Shown one piece after another: positions 1 to 7,930 of a DNA stretch of 46,127 bases (positions within the stretch are counted from its first letter, which is position 1; every line of letters starts with the position of its first letter). Under the pieces are notes generated by a model. That model had not been told where the DNA came from. It was given only the letters and a program-made list of their open reading frames with translations, and made no database searches. Origin of the DNA: Bacteroidota bacterium (GTDB lineage Bacteria; Bacteroidota; Ignavibacteria; Ignavibacteriales; Melioribacteraceae); contig JAEXUB010000106.1 of NCBI GenBank assembly GCA_023453125.1, forward strand, positions 1-46,127, written 5' to 3'. A program made the position numbers and the translations under genes.

Positions 1-493
1 CGGGTATGTTTTCTCTTGCCGCGGCAATGGCGTGCATAGTGCTTATTGATGCTGTATCGTAAATTATTCCCCAGAAATTTTTATCAAGCCCTATTAAATC
101 CCTGAGCCAGCCAAGGACTTCCATTTCGAGCTCCGTAGATGCAGGGCAAGTTCTCCAGATCATTCCGTTTGCATTGAAAGAGCTGGAAATAAGATCGGCA
201 AAGATTCCGGGCGCGCTGGAGGTTGATGCAAAATAGGCATGGAATCCGGGATGATTCCAGTGAGTAACTCCCGGCATAATTACCTTTTCAACATCCTTAA
301 TTATCTCAGAGAAGTCCTCCCCCGTTTCCGGAGGCGACGCAGGAATCTGCTTTCTTATATCCCCCGGCTTAACCCTTGAAAGGACCGGGTAATTCTCGAT
401 GTTTTCGAAATAATCCGCCAAAAAATCTACCAGCTCGTGGCCGTATTTTCTGAAATCGCTTACAGGCATATCCCCTTGTTTAGGAGTATTCAT
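1..493 (-). CDS. Aromatic-L-amino-acid decarboxylase family protein (group II PLP decarboxylase), N-terminal part only
   Basis: This gene runs off the left edge; only about the first 164 residues are present, of the roughly 470-480 usual for the family. The reading frame starts at an ATG on the minus strand at 491-493 and stays open to position 1. The visible part matches the N-terminal half of group II pyridoxal-phosphate decarboxylases: a helical lead-in (DFRKYGHELVDFLADYF), the stretch HPGFHAYFASTSSAPGI, and PASTELEMEVLGWLRDLIGL. Family members decarboxylate aromatic amino acids such as tryptophan, tyrosine or DOPA to amines in the cytoplasm. The PLP lysine lies outside the window, so activity and substrate cannot be judged. 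The start has only a weak Shine-Dalgarno-like GGGAA. Confidence 0.88.
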   Translation of the reverse strand, partial: MNTPKQGDMPVSDFRKYGHELVDFLADYFENIENYPVLSRVKPGDIRKQIPASPPETGEDFSEIIKDVEKVIMPGVTHWNHPGFHAYFASTSSAPGIFADLISSSFNANGMIWRTCPASTELEMEVLGWLRDLIGLDKNFWGIIYDTASISTMHAIAAARENIP

Positions 494-656
494 AAATCTA
501 TTCCCACTGATTAATATTTATTTCTTAAAATAATAATTACATTTCATTTGGGCTAATTAAAAAAATGTTATGTTTTGTCCCCCCCTATTCTTCTGAAAAA
601 TCTTTTGTTTTTTCTTAAATCGGCTTAATTTGACATACATAAAAATAATTACTTGT

Positions 657-1829
657 ATGCCCGGTATATCAGGTTCTAAAATTGCTTTGTTTCACGCATT
701 CTTTTTTCATAAGGGGGGAGGAGAGAAATTAATTTTTGACCTTCGCCGCCGCCTTAATGCCGACTTGTTCGCCTCATCAGTATATTTTGAGAATTACGGA
801 AGAGAAAAAGAAGATAGCTTTTCAAAAGAACTTTTCGACAAAAACTATAAGCTTACCTATCTCCATTCTGAAAGCGGCAATAAGTTTTTACGCCCGGTTA
901 AAAGGCTGTTTTATTTTCTCTTCTCCCGCAGGATAAATGAGCTATTAAACTATGACGCAGTAATATTCAGCGGCAACATTATGTTTATCCAGAGAAGGCT
1001 CAGGAAATTGATTCTTGCTTCCGGCTCGAACACAAAACTTATTATGTATTGCCATACGCCGCCCCGCAAGCTTACGGACCGTTTTGATGATTTTATAAAT
1101 GCGCGCCCTTATATATTAAGGCCTCTGCTGAAGGGTGCGGGTAAGTTTATACTTAATCAATACATCCGTGATTTGAATCAGATGGATCTTGTGTTTACCA
1201 ATTCCGCCAACACAAGAAAGCGCCTCCTTGATTATACGGGGATAGATTCTATAATTGCCTATCCCCCCGTAAATACAGAAAGGTTCCGCTATTCCTCTAC
1301 TGGAGATTATTTCTTATCCTATGCGAGACTCGACAGCGATAAACGGATTCCCATTATTATAGATGCGTTTACCCGAATGCCTGATAAAAAACTTGTTATC
1401 TGCTCAACCGGTCCTCTTAAGGAATGGCTTATTAAAGAGCTGAATGAAAAAAAGCCTGCCAATATAATATATGAAGGGCTTGTAACAGATGAACGCCTTG
1501 CCGAGCTTGCCGCCGGATGCCTTGCGGGCATTTATATCCCGGTAAATGAAGATTTCGGAATGACGCAGATTGAACTGATGTCTGCCGGAAAGCCGGTAAT
1601 CGGCGTGTGCGAAGGAGGGCTATTGGAAACAATTATCGACGGCAAAACAGGAATATTAATAAAGGCAAATCCCTCGGCCGAAGACTTGATTGAGGCCTTA
1701 AAAACAATGACCCCGGAGCTTGCACGTGAGATGAAAAAGGCCTGCGAGGAAAATGCTGCCAAATATGATTCAAAACATTTTTTTGATAAAATAGAATCTG
1801 AATTAAAAACTTTATTTAACAGCCGGTAA
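657..1829 (+). CDS. Glycosyltransferase family 4 (GT-B fold)
   Basis: A cytoplasmic glycosyltransferase of about 390 residues that probably adds a sugar from a nucleotide-sugar donor to a lipid-linked or surface glycan. The N-terminal strand and glycine loop (KIALFHAFFFHKGGGEKLI) and the C-terminal Rossmann half (SYARLDSDKRIPIIIDAF) are typical of GT4. The EX7E donor-binding motif is EDFGMTQIE, about residues 298-306, followed by LMSAGKPVIGVCEGG. I chose the ATG at 657. An in-frame TTG at 630 is also open, but neither has a Shine-Dalgarno sequence. Only 3 bases separate it from the MurJ-like gene downstream, which suggests the pair builds and exports the same polymer. Substrate unknown. Confidence 0.88.
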   Translation: MPGISGSKIALFHAFFFHKGGGEKLIFDLRRRLNADLFASSVYFENYGREKEDSFSKELFDKNYKLTYLHSESGNKFLRPVKRLFYFLFSRRINELLNYDAVIFSGNIMFIQRRLRKLILASGSNTKLIMYCHTPPRKLTDRFDDFINARPYILRPLLKGAGKFILNQYIRDLNQMDLVFTNSANTRKRLLDYTGIDSIIAYPPVNTERFRYSSTGDYFLSYARLDSDKRIPIIIDAFTRMPDKKLVICSTGPLKEWLIKELNEKKPANIIYEGLVTDERLAELAAGCLAGIYIPVNEDFGMTQIELMSAGKPVIGVCEGGLLETIIDGKTGILIKANPSAEDLIEALKTMTPELAREMKKACEENAAKYDSKHFFDKIESELKTLFNSR

Positions 1830-1832
1830 ATT

Positions 1833-3323
1833 ATGTCTAAAAAATGGCTTCCCTCTTTAATCGGCCTGAGCATTTTTGCAATGCTTGGAAGACTTTTGGG
1901 ATTTGTACGCGAGATGCTTATAGCCTCGGGATTTGGAGCTACAGACATAACCGATTCTTACCTGACTGCGCTTATATTATTCGACATAGCAATGGCTGCA
2001 AACACCTCATTTCTGCAGGGATCTTTTGCATATTCGGCAGAAGTTAAACACAAAAATGATTTAGATAAAGGACTCGTAAACCTGGGGCTCAGAATTTTTA
2101 TTTTCATTACCGCTGCGGCTTGTATTTACTATTTCTTCGCGGGGGATATAATCCAATTGTTCTATTCCCGCCCGCCGAAGGCTACGGGGACAATAATAAA
2201 TTCAACCCGTCTATTCTTCTTCCTTTCATCATTCCTGGCGGCGGGAGGAGTCTTCTCGGCACTGCTTCAAATGAAAGGCTATTTAACCAATCCCGGTAGT
2301 CTTATAATCTTTCTTAATGTTTCTTCCATTCTCTTTCTAATTTTGTTCAAAGGAAGCGCGGGCATTGTTTCAATACCTTTAGGATTTCTCATTGGAGGAA
2401 TATTCTTTTTTGCATATCAGCTTATTCTTATTAAAAAATCCGGTTTAACTTTAAAAACAAATCCGGGTTATAAGCTTACCGGATGGAGCGCGATTTTTAT
2501 AATTATTTTCATAAACTCCCTCTTTCCAAGCATACTGGGATTATTAGAGCGTTATTTTGCCTACTCTTTTACCGAAGGCGCCTTTTCCCATTACCAGTAC
2601 GCCCAGAAGATACTTCAGCTTCCATTAACGATTTTAAGCTTTGCAATCAGCGCATCGCTCCTTCCTCTTCAGGTTAAATCGGTTAAAGAGGGGAACGGAA
2701 AAGAATTTGTTTCTGCTACCCTCAACGGCATCAAAATATCTGTTGTAACCTCGGCTTTTTTTGCCGCAGTCTTTTTTATACTTGCCGAACCGGTAATAGA
2801 AATTATTTATATGAGAGGCAGCTTTAATTATGCCGATATGATTGAAACATCGTCGGCCCTTCGGATGCTCTCTTTAGGGCTTGTTCCTTATCTTTTAACG
2901 CCGGTAATAGCAAATATTTATTTATCGAAAAAAGGCACAAAAAAATTAATTACGATTAATCTTGTTTTTGCCGCCGCTCAGGTTTTATCCCTCTCTGTTC
3001 TGACCTTATATTTCCCCGGAATAAAATCCCTTTCTATCAACTGGATTGCAATGGCCTGGCTTAACAACATAGCTCTTCTGGCATATTCCATTATTAAAAT
3101 GGATTTCCGATTTAAATCCGTTGAGATAATAAAAATGATTCTGATTCTTGCGGGAGCTGTTCTTTCATCGGCGGCTATCTATTTGCTGGTCCCCCGGTTT
3201 GAGAATGCCTGGGTTAACCTCTTTTTGAAAGGGGCTGTTCTATTTGCTGCTTATGCCGCTGCCGCCGCGGCAATCTTTAAAAACGACTTGTCGGCGCTTC
3301 TGAAATCACTCAGAAAAAGTTAA
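1833..3323 (+). CDS. MurJ/MviN-like lipid-linked glycan flippase (divergent)
   Basis: An integral membrane protein of 496 residues in the MOP/MATE-like flippase superfamily, with about 13-14 hydrophobic segments. The N-terminus (MLGRLLGFVREMLIASGFGA, then ITDSYLTA) aligns well with MurJ, including the arginines near residues 20 and 26. LQLPLTILSFAISASLLP in the middle is also MurJ-like. The MurJ stretch usually reading LPNLLRRIFAEGAF is instead ILFDIAMAANTSFLQGSF, so the basic residues of that loop are missing. It may therefore flip a lipid-linked oligosaccharide other than lipid II. It lies 3 bp behind the GT4 gene, probably in one transcript. Family membership is fairly sure; substrate is inference. 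Confidence 0.85.
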   Translation: MSKKWLPSLIGLSIFAMLGRLLGFVREMLIASGFGATDITDSYLTALILFDIAMAANTSFLQGSFAYSAEVKHKNDLDKGLVNLGLRIFIFITAAACIYYFFAGDIIQLFYSRPPKATGTIINSTRLFFFLSSFLAAGGVFSALLQMKGYLTNPGSLIIFLNVSSILFLILFKGSAGIVSIPLGFLIGGIFFFAYQLILIKKSGLTLKTNPGYKLTGWSAIFIIIFINSLFPSILGLLERYFAYSFTEGAFSHYQYAQKILQLPLTILSFAISASLLPLQVKSVKEGNGKEFVSATLNGIKISVVTSAFFAAVFFILAEPVIEIIYMRGSFNYADMIETSSALRMLSLGLVPYLLTPVIANIYLSKKGTKKLITINLVFAAAQVLSLSVLTLYFPGIKSLSINWIAMAWLNNIALLAYSIIKMDFRFKSVEIIKMILILAGAVLSSAAIYLLVPRFENAWVNLFLKGAVLFAAYAAAAAAIFKNDLSALLKSLRKS

Positions 3324-3335
3324 CTAAAAGTTCTG

Positions 3336-3905
3336 TTATTGTTTCAGTTCTCCTTCGAGGAGTGAATAAATTACAGAATCCAGAAATTTTCCGGCGTTAT
3401 AATAATTTTCCCTGAAGTAAGCTTCTTTTCTGAAACCGACTTTTTCCAGTACTCTCTTTGATGCCTCATTGGCAGGATTAACATCCGCCTCAACAGAATG
3501 GTAGTTCATCTCATTAAAAGCAACTGGAATAATAGTGCGCAGTACCTCGGTCATATATCCCTTATTCCAGAATTCCGGCAGGAACATATACCCCGTTTCA
3601 AGCCTGAAATGCTCCGGACGCAGATTCCAGAAACAGACATATCCCATAAACAAACCGCTCTTCTTTTCAACCGCCGCCCAGGTAACGGCTCTCATTTTCC
3701 TATATTCATCTTCAAAAAATTCAATAAGCTTTTCCGCTTCTTCCAATGATTCAAGAGGAGGTCTGTCTATGTATAACATCGTATTATATTCTGACCTGAG
3801 CCTGAAAAATTCTTTTGAGAATTTTCCAGTAAGCCTTACAAAGAGCATTCTTTCACTCTCATATTCCCTGAAGTTTTCAAATATGGCGTTGTTTATCTTT
3901 CTCAC
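3336..3905 (-). CDS. GNAT family N-acetyltransferase (RimJ/RimL type)
   Basis: A 189-residue acetyltransferase that should transfer acetyl from acetyl-CoA to an amine, often an N-terminal or side-chain amine, in the cytoplasm. Middle motifs fit the GNAT fold: FMGYVCFWNLRPEH and LETGYMFLPEFWNKGYMTEV cover the core strands and acetyl-CoA loop, and NPANEASKRVLEKVGFRKEA is the usual C-terminal helix and strand of the RimJ/RimL branch. It is the last gene of a three-gene minus-strand operon with DinB and cupin proteins, and its start abuts the cupin stop with no gap, suggesting translational coupling. Substrate unknown. Confidence 0.88.
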   Translation of the reverse strand: MRKINNAIFENFREYESERMLFVRLTGKFSKEFFRLRSEYNTMLYIDRPPLESLEEAEKLIEFFEDEYRKMRAVTWAAVEKKSGLFMGYVCFWNLRPEHFRLETGYMFLPEFWNKGYMTEVLRTIIPVAFNEMNYHSVEADVNPANEASKRVLEKVGFRKEAYFRENYYNAGKFLDSVIYSLLEGELKQ

Positions 3906-4247
3906 TTATACCTCGTATTTATCCCCGTGACTTTTGGGAAATGAGATTACCAGAAATTTTATTGGAGCGACTGCTTCGTTTTTAAGCATGTGAGGGGTTC
4001 CGCTTGGAACAAACAATCCGCATCCCTGATTAATTATTATTTTTTCACCGTCAATATACATTGATGCTGCGCCTTCAAGAAGATAAAAAAACTGGGACGA
4101 AATTTTATGATAATGATTTACTTCGCTGCATCCGGGAGGAACCTCTTCCTGTATGATTGATACATCATCTCTTTTCAGCAGATGCCATCCGTCGCATTGA
4201 CCGCCCCACTTGTAATGCTCGCCGTTTTCTATAGATATAGTTTCCAT
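3906..4247 (-). CDS. Small cupin-domain protein
   Basis: A single-domain cupin of 113 residues. Motif 1 is seen as NHYHKISSQFFYLLEG (H45, H47), with glutamine at residue 52 where glutamate is usual, and motif 2 as GCGLFVPSGTPHMLKN (P81, G83, H86, N90). Three histidines can bind a metal, so it may be a metal-dependent enzyme or a small-molecule sensor. The Glu-to-Gln change leaves catalysis open. It lies 7 bp downstream of the DinB gene and directly touches the GNAT gene, so the three are probably co-transcribed. No substrate can be assigned. Confidence 0.85.
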   Translation of the reverse strand: METISIENGEHYKWGGQCDGWHLLKRDDVSIIQEEVPPGCSEVNHYHKISSQFFYLLEGAASMYIDGEKIIINQGCGLFVPSGTPHMLKNEAVAPIKFLVISFPKSHGDKYEV

Positions 4248-4254
4248 TTTACCT

Positions 4255-4722
4255 TTATTTTATTCCTCCTTTGCCGCAGGCTGCTTTTATAAGGTCAATC
4301 TGCCCGAGGTGAAAAGTTTCGTGCCAGGCAAGGAAGGCAAGATAATTTCCCAGCGAGCCGTCTCCCCCGGGAAGTTCAATATCAATTTTCTTCTTAAGTC
4401 CTTCCTCACCAATTTCATCTAATGCGCCTGCAATTACTTCCCCTCTTTCGGTCATATCCTTCAATGTCTCCTCAAGATTAATCTTAATCTCCCTGTTTTT
4501 CACTGAACCCCGTTCAAAATTTTTTTCATATTCTTTGAACGCGCATTCTTTATTCAGTTTTTTTGCGATTTCCCCTCTGTAATAAACTATGTGCCCCAAA
4601 ATCCAGCCTATTGTATTCGATTCGCCGGTACTCAGCATCATATCGTCGTCGTTCATATTCTTAAGCATATGCTTAGTGTAAACTGCATTCCCAATGAATG
4701 TTCTGCCAATTTGTGTGCTCAT
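4255..4722 (-). CDS. DinB superfamily protein
   Basis: A 155-residue four-helix-bundle protein of the DinB/YfiT type. The putative metal triad is H44 (in ILGHIVYYRG), H134 and H138 (in WHETFHLGQID), the normal positions for the superfamily. Members include thiol-dependent transferases and stress-induced proteins of unknown function. It is the first gene of the minus-strand DinB-cupin-GNAT operon. The upstream gap up to proS (4723-4938) is AT-rich and shows no further gene, repeat or clear terminator. Confidence 0.85.
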   Translation of the reverse strand: MSTQIGRTFIGNAVYTKHMLKNMNDDDMMLSTGESNTIGWILGHIVYYRGEIAKKLNKECAFKEYEKNFERGSVKNREIKINLEETLKDMTERGEVIAGALDEIGEEGLKKKIDIELPGGDGSLGNYLAFLAWHETFHLGQIDLIKAACGKGGIK

Positions 4723-4938
4723 TTCATCCCTCTTTAGTAAATAATGATTATTCCCATCCGGTACTAAAATTATGGAATTTTGCCCCCCGATTCAATTAAA
4801 AAAGGACTTTCCGTCATTTTTGCTTAAACACCCCCAATTTAGATAATTATAATGGACAATTCTCTAATTGCCTTTCCACCTTTCCTCCGCTTTTTGTATC
4901 TTTCGCAATCATTTTTTTGAAATTTGGGCTAAATTATT

Positions 4939-6627
4939 ATGAGAATGGACAAATCTTTTATTCCGACCTTGAAGGAAGTTCCTACCGAGGCTGTTATTAC
5001 GAGTCATATTTTAATGCTTAGAGGCGCACTTGTGAGAATGCTCTCCGCCGGTATCTATTCATATCTCCCCCTCGGCTACAAATCCCTGAGAAAAGTAGCT
5101 GAAATAGTAAGAGAAGAAATGAATGCCATAGGAGGACAGGAATGCCACCTCCCGGCTCTAAATCCTAAGGAAATCTGGGAAGAAACAGGACGCGTTGAAG
5201 CTTTCGGCGATACGATGTTCCACGTTAAGAACCGTGAATATGTTCTCGCTCCTACTCACGAAGAGATTATTGCCTATCACGCCAAGGGGGTAATTAAATC
5301 ATATAAAGATTTGCCTCAGATCTGGTATCACATTCAGACAAAATTCCGTAACGAAGCCCGCCCGAGAAGCGGTGTTATAAGAGGACGCCAGTTCCTTATG
5401 AAAGACTCCTATACTCTCGATACTACATTCGAAGAACTGGACAAAAGCTACGATCTGCACGATAAGGCATACCGCGCAATTTTCGACAGGTGCGGACTTA
5501 AATATTTTATAGTGGGAGCTTCAAGCGGCGCGATGGGAGGAAGCAAATCGGAAGAATTTATGGTTAAGTCCGATGCCGGCGAAGATACCGTTGCATACTG
5601 CGAAAAATGCGGATACGCCGCCAACAGCGAAGTTGCTTCTTCTGTTGTCGATTCCGCAGTAAGACATAATACAAGCAATGAGATTAAGGAAATTCATACT
5701 CCCGGCGTTCACTCAATAGACGAACTTTGCGCTTTCCTTAAGATAAACGAAACAGAATGCGCCAAATCAAGAATTTATATGCACGATAATCAGCCGGTGC
5801 TTGTTCTAATGCTCGGCAACGACGAAGTAAACGAGACAAAACTCGGCTCGGTTCTCGGCGGCAATGTACGTCCGTGCCATCCCGATGAATTAAAAGAAAT
5901 CTCCGGCGCCGATGCCGGTTCTATAGGACCAATCGGATTCAAGCATAAAACAATTGCAGATAACAGATTAAAAGACGCAAACAATTTATACAGCGGCGCA
6001 AATAAAAACGATTACCACATCGGCGGCATCGATATGAAACGCGATCTGGAAGGCATTGAATATTTTGATTTAAGAACTGCAGAAACAGGCGAGAAATGCG
6101 TGCGCTGCGGAAATACAATTGATGTATTCAAGGCTATTGAGCTCGGACATATTTTCAAACTCGGCACAAAATATTCCGACGCCCTCGGCGTTGTTTACCA
6201 GGACGAAAACGGACAGGAACACCCGGTTGTTATGGGAAGCTACGGCATTGGATGCGACAGAGTGCTTGCCTGCTATATTGAACAGAATAATGACGAGAAA
6301 GGAATTATCTGGAACAAGACTCTGGCTCCGTTCGAAATCCATCTTATTGCGCTGAATATGAGGAAAGAAATTGTTGTTGACCTTGCTGAAAAGATTTACA
6401 CCGAATATACAAAAGAAGGATTCGATATTTTATATGATGACCGCCCCGATGCACAGGCGGGATTCAAGTTCAACGATGCCGACCTTCTCGGTATGCCTGT
6501 TCAGGTTATTGTCGGCGAAAAGAATGCAAAAGAAGGGAAGGTTGAAGTTAAAATAAGAAGAACAAATGAACGCTTTGTTGTTGCGGTTGAAGACCTGAAA
6601 GCAAAGCTTAAAGAAATTCTGATGTAA
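4939..6627 (+). CDS. proS: Prolyl-tRNA synthetase, bacterial type with editing insert
   Basis: This cytoplasmic class II aminoacyl-tRNA synthetase charges tRNA-Pro with proline. The 562 residues match the normal length of the bacterial form. Class II signatures are visible: PTHEE at 105-109, motif 2 TKFRNEARPR at 134-143 followed by GVIRGRQFLMKDSYT, and motif 3 GSYGIGCDR at about 433-441. The stretch between motifs 2 and 3 (about 224-400) is the INS domain that edits mischarged alanyl-tRNA-Pro, and the C-terminus is the anticodon-binding domain. The ATG at 4939 begins MRMDKSFIPTLKE, which fits family N-termini. There is no Shine-Dalgarno; the start is preceded by AT-rich sequence. A strong hairpin follows the stop. 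Confidence 0.97.
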   Translation: MRMDKSFIPTLKEVPTEAVITSHILMLRGALVRMLSAGIYSYLPLGYKSLRKVAEIVREEMNAIGGQECHLPALNPKEIWEETGRVEAFGDTMFHVKNREYVLAPTHEEIIAYHAKGVIKSYKDLPQIWYHIQTKFRNEARPRSGVIRGRQFLMKDSYTLDTTFEELDKSYDLHDKAYRAIFDRCGLKYFIVGASSGAMGGSKSEEFMVKSDAGEDTVAYCEKCGYAANSEVASSVVDSAVRHNTSNEIKEIHTPGVHSIDELCAFLKINETECAKSRIYMHDNQPVLVLMLGNDEVNETKLGSVLGGNVRPCHPDELKEISGADAGSIGPIGFKHKTIADNRLKDANNLYSGANKNDYHIGGIDMKRDLEGIEYFDLRTAETGEKCVRCGNTIDVFKAIELGHIFKLGTKYSDALGVVYQDENGQEHPVVMGSYGIGCDRVLACYIEQNNDEKGIIWNKTLAPFEIHLIALNMRKEIVVDLAEKIYTEYTKEGFDILYDDRPDAQAGFKFNDADLLGMPVQVIVGEKNAKEGKVEVKIRRTNERFVVAVEDLKAKLKEILM

Positions 6628-6636
6628 TTATTCTGA

Positions 6637-6660
6637 GGGGGGGGGCTTCCCCCCCTGTTT
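6637..6660 (+). terminator. Intrinsic terminator after proS with a pure G/C stem
   Basis: Nine G residues (6637-6645), a CTT loop and seven C residues (6649-6655) form a stem of seven G-C pairs, followed by TGTTTT. It sits 10 bp past the proS stop codon. Confidence 0.75.
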
Positions 6661-6698
6661 TAATACTAAAAGTTTTTTAAATCAGAAAAAAGCACTCC

Positions 6699-7379
6699 AT
6701 GAAACCAAAATTATATTTGGTTGCAACCCCGATAGGCAATTATGCCGACATAACCCTGCGCGCGCTTGAAATTCTAAAATCAGTTGATTTTGTTATCTGC
6801 GAGGAATATAAAGAAGCACGGCGATTCCTCTCTTATTATAAAATAGAGAAAGAGCTTTTCTCTCTTAATGAGCATAACGAAAAAGAGGAGGCTCCTCAAA
6901 TAATTGCCCGCATTGCAGAGGGAAAATCGGCGGCGCTTATAAGCGACTGCGGAACCCCGCTATTTTCCGATCCGGGGCATTATCTGGTTGACCTCTGCAT
7001 TGCAAAGAAAATTGAAGTTGTTCCCCTGCCGGGGGCAAGCTCGCTTCTCCCCGCCCTAACCGGCTCCGGGCTGAATTTTGAAAAGTTTTACTACTACGGC
7101 TGGCTTTCCCCCAAAAAGGAGATACGCGCCGGCGAGCTGACAAAACTTAAAAACATCAAATCGGTTATTGTTATTCTCGATACCCCCTACCGCCTGATTC
7201 AGCTTCTTACAGATATCCAGAAAGTATTCGGCCCGTCGCAGAGAATAGTTGTCGCATTTAATCTTACTCAGGATGGCGAGCAATTCTTCCGCGGCAACGT
7301 ATCTTCAATATTGAAAACTGCCGAACAGAATAAACTCAAAGGGGAATTTGTTCTTCTTATTGATAATTCAAAAAAATAA
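6699..7379 (+). CDS. RsmI-like tetrapyrrole-methylase-fold SAM methyltransferase (short form)
   Basis: A 226-residue methyltransferase of the family that holds RsmI, which 2'-O-methylates the ribose of C1402 in 16S rRNA. Strong RsmI features are KLYLVATPIGNYADITLRAL at the start, LISDCGTPLFSDPG in the SAM site, VVPLPGASSLLPAL, and KGEFVLLID near the end. Two usually conserved spots differ: the EDTR region reads EEYKEARR, and YESPHR reads LDTPYR. The protein is also shorter than the usual 270-290 residues, lacking the C-terminal extension. It is probably the local RsmI, but a diverged paralogue with another target is possible. The ATG at 6699 begins exactly at the conserved N-terminus. Confidence 0.8.
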   Translation: MKPKLYLVATPIGNYADITLRALEILKSVDFVICEEYKEARRFLSYYKIEKELFSLNEHNEKEEAPQIIARIAEGKSAALISDCGTPLFSDPGHYLVDLCIAKKIEVVPLPGASSLLPALTGSGLNFEKFYYYGWLSPKKEIRAGELTKLKNIKSVIVILDTPYRLIQLLTDIQKVFGPSQRIVVAFNLTQDGEQFFRGNVSSILKTAEQNKLKGEFVLLIDNSKK

Positions 7380-7403
7380 AAATTATTTTGCCGGAGTAAA
7401 TAA

Positions 7404-7853
7404 ATGAAAAGCATATTCATTATTACGGATAAAGAAGAGCTCGTTTTGCGTATAAAAAACCTGTCTCCCGATTCACACGCCGAATGGGGCAAAATGAATG
7501 TAAACCAGATGCTTGTACACTGCCGCTATATAGTTGAAAACGCAATCGGCGAGAGATATGTTAAAAGAACTCTTATGGGAAAACTGATTGGCCGGTTCTT
7601 TAAATCAATGGCCATTAACGATAAGCCATTTGGAAAAGGAAGCCCGACTCATGAAGATTTTGTAATAGTTGATACAGATGAATTTGCATCGGAACAGAAA
7701 CAGCTTACCGAAGCAATTGAAAGAATGTACGACGGCGGTAAGGGGGGAGTAACAAGCGAGCCACATGCATTCTTCGGGCACCTTTCTCCTACCGAATGGG
7801 GAGTGCTTATGTATAAGCATATTGACCACCATCTTCGCCAGTTTGGTGCTTAA
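7404..7853 (+). CDS. DUF1569 family protein (DinB-like)
   Basis: A soluble protein of 149 residues. The C-terminus HAFFGHLSPTEWGVLMYKH followed by IDHHLRQFG is a close match to my memory of the DUF1569 family, which shares the DinB four-helix fold. Histidines in the N-terminal MNVNQMLVHC segment and in YKHIDHH are positioned to bind a metal. No catalytic role is established for the family. It follows the RsmI-like gene by 24 bp in the same direction. The start has a GGAG-like element about 8-10 bases upstream. Confidence 0.82.
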   Translation: MKSIFIITDKEELVLRIKNLSPDSHAEWGKMNVNQMLVHCRYIVENAIGERYVKRTLMGKLIGRFFKSMAINDKPFGKGSPTHEDFVIVDTDEFASEQKQLTEAIERMYDGGKGGVTSEPHAFFGHLSPTEWGVLMYKHIDHHLRQFGA

Positions 7854-7874
7854 ATTAACCGGATTTGGCCTATT

Positions 7875-7907
7875 TTTGGCTCTGAAACCAAAATTTGGTA
7901 TCTTTTG
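7875..7907 (+). promoter_or_regulatory. Candidate Bacteroidota-type promoter for the Nfu gene
   Basis: TTTG at 7875-7878 lies 20 bases upstream of TATCTTTTG at 7899-7907. This resembles the TTTG-N19-21-TAnnTTTG promoter of Bacteroidota, with one extra T in the downstream box. It ends 23 bases before the Nfu ATG. Found by eye only. Confidence 0.35.
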
Positions 7908-7920
7908 TTATAGTTTTAAA

Positions 7921-7925
7921 AGGAG
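7921..7925 (+). promoter_or_regulatory. Shine-Dalgarno that fixes the Nfu start
   Basis: AGGAG lies 5 bases before the ATG at 7931. It selects this start over an in-frame codon at 7895, which has no ribosome-binding sequence and would add 12 unconserved residues. Confidence 0.7.
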
Positions 7926-7930
7926 ATATA

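Noticed and set aside
1532..1948. Antisense open frame of 138 codons across the glycosyltransferase/MurJ junction
   Set aside because: It lies opposite two well-supported genes, has no recognisable domain and no ribosome-binding site.
3535..3930. Plus-strand open frame of 131 codons opposite the GNAT gene
   Set aside because: The sequence is a mirror of the acetyltransferase, with no family features.
545..4934. Short repeat TTTGGGCTAA near 545 and again near 4925, both upstream of plus-strand genes
   Set aside because: Only ten bases are shared and the flanks differ, so chance cannot be excluded.
4723..4938. The longest gap, searched for a T-box, riboswitch or small RNA before proS
   Set aside because: No specifier-like stem, conserved T-box sequence or terminator/antiterminator pair is visible; only AT-rich DNA and C-runs.
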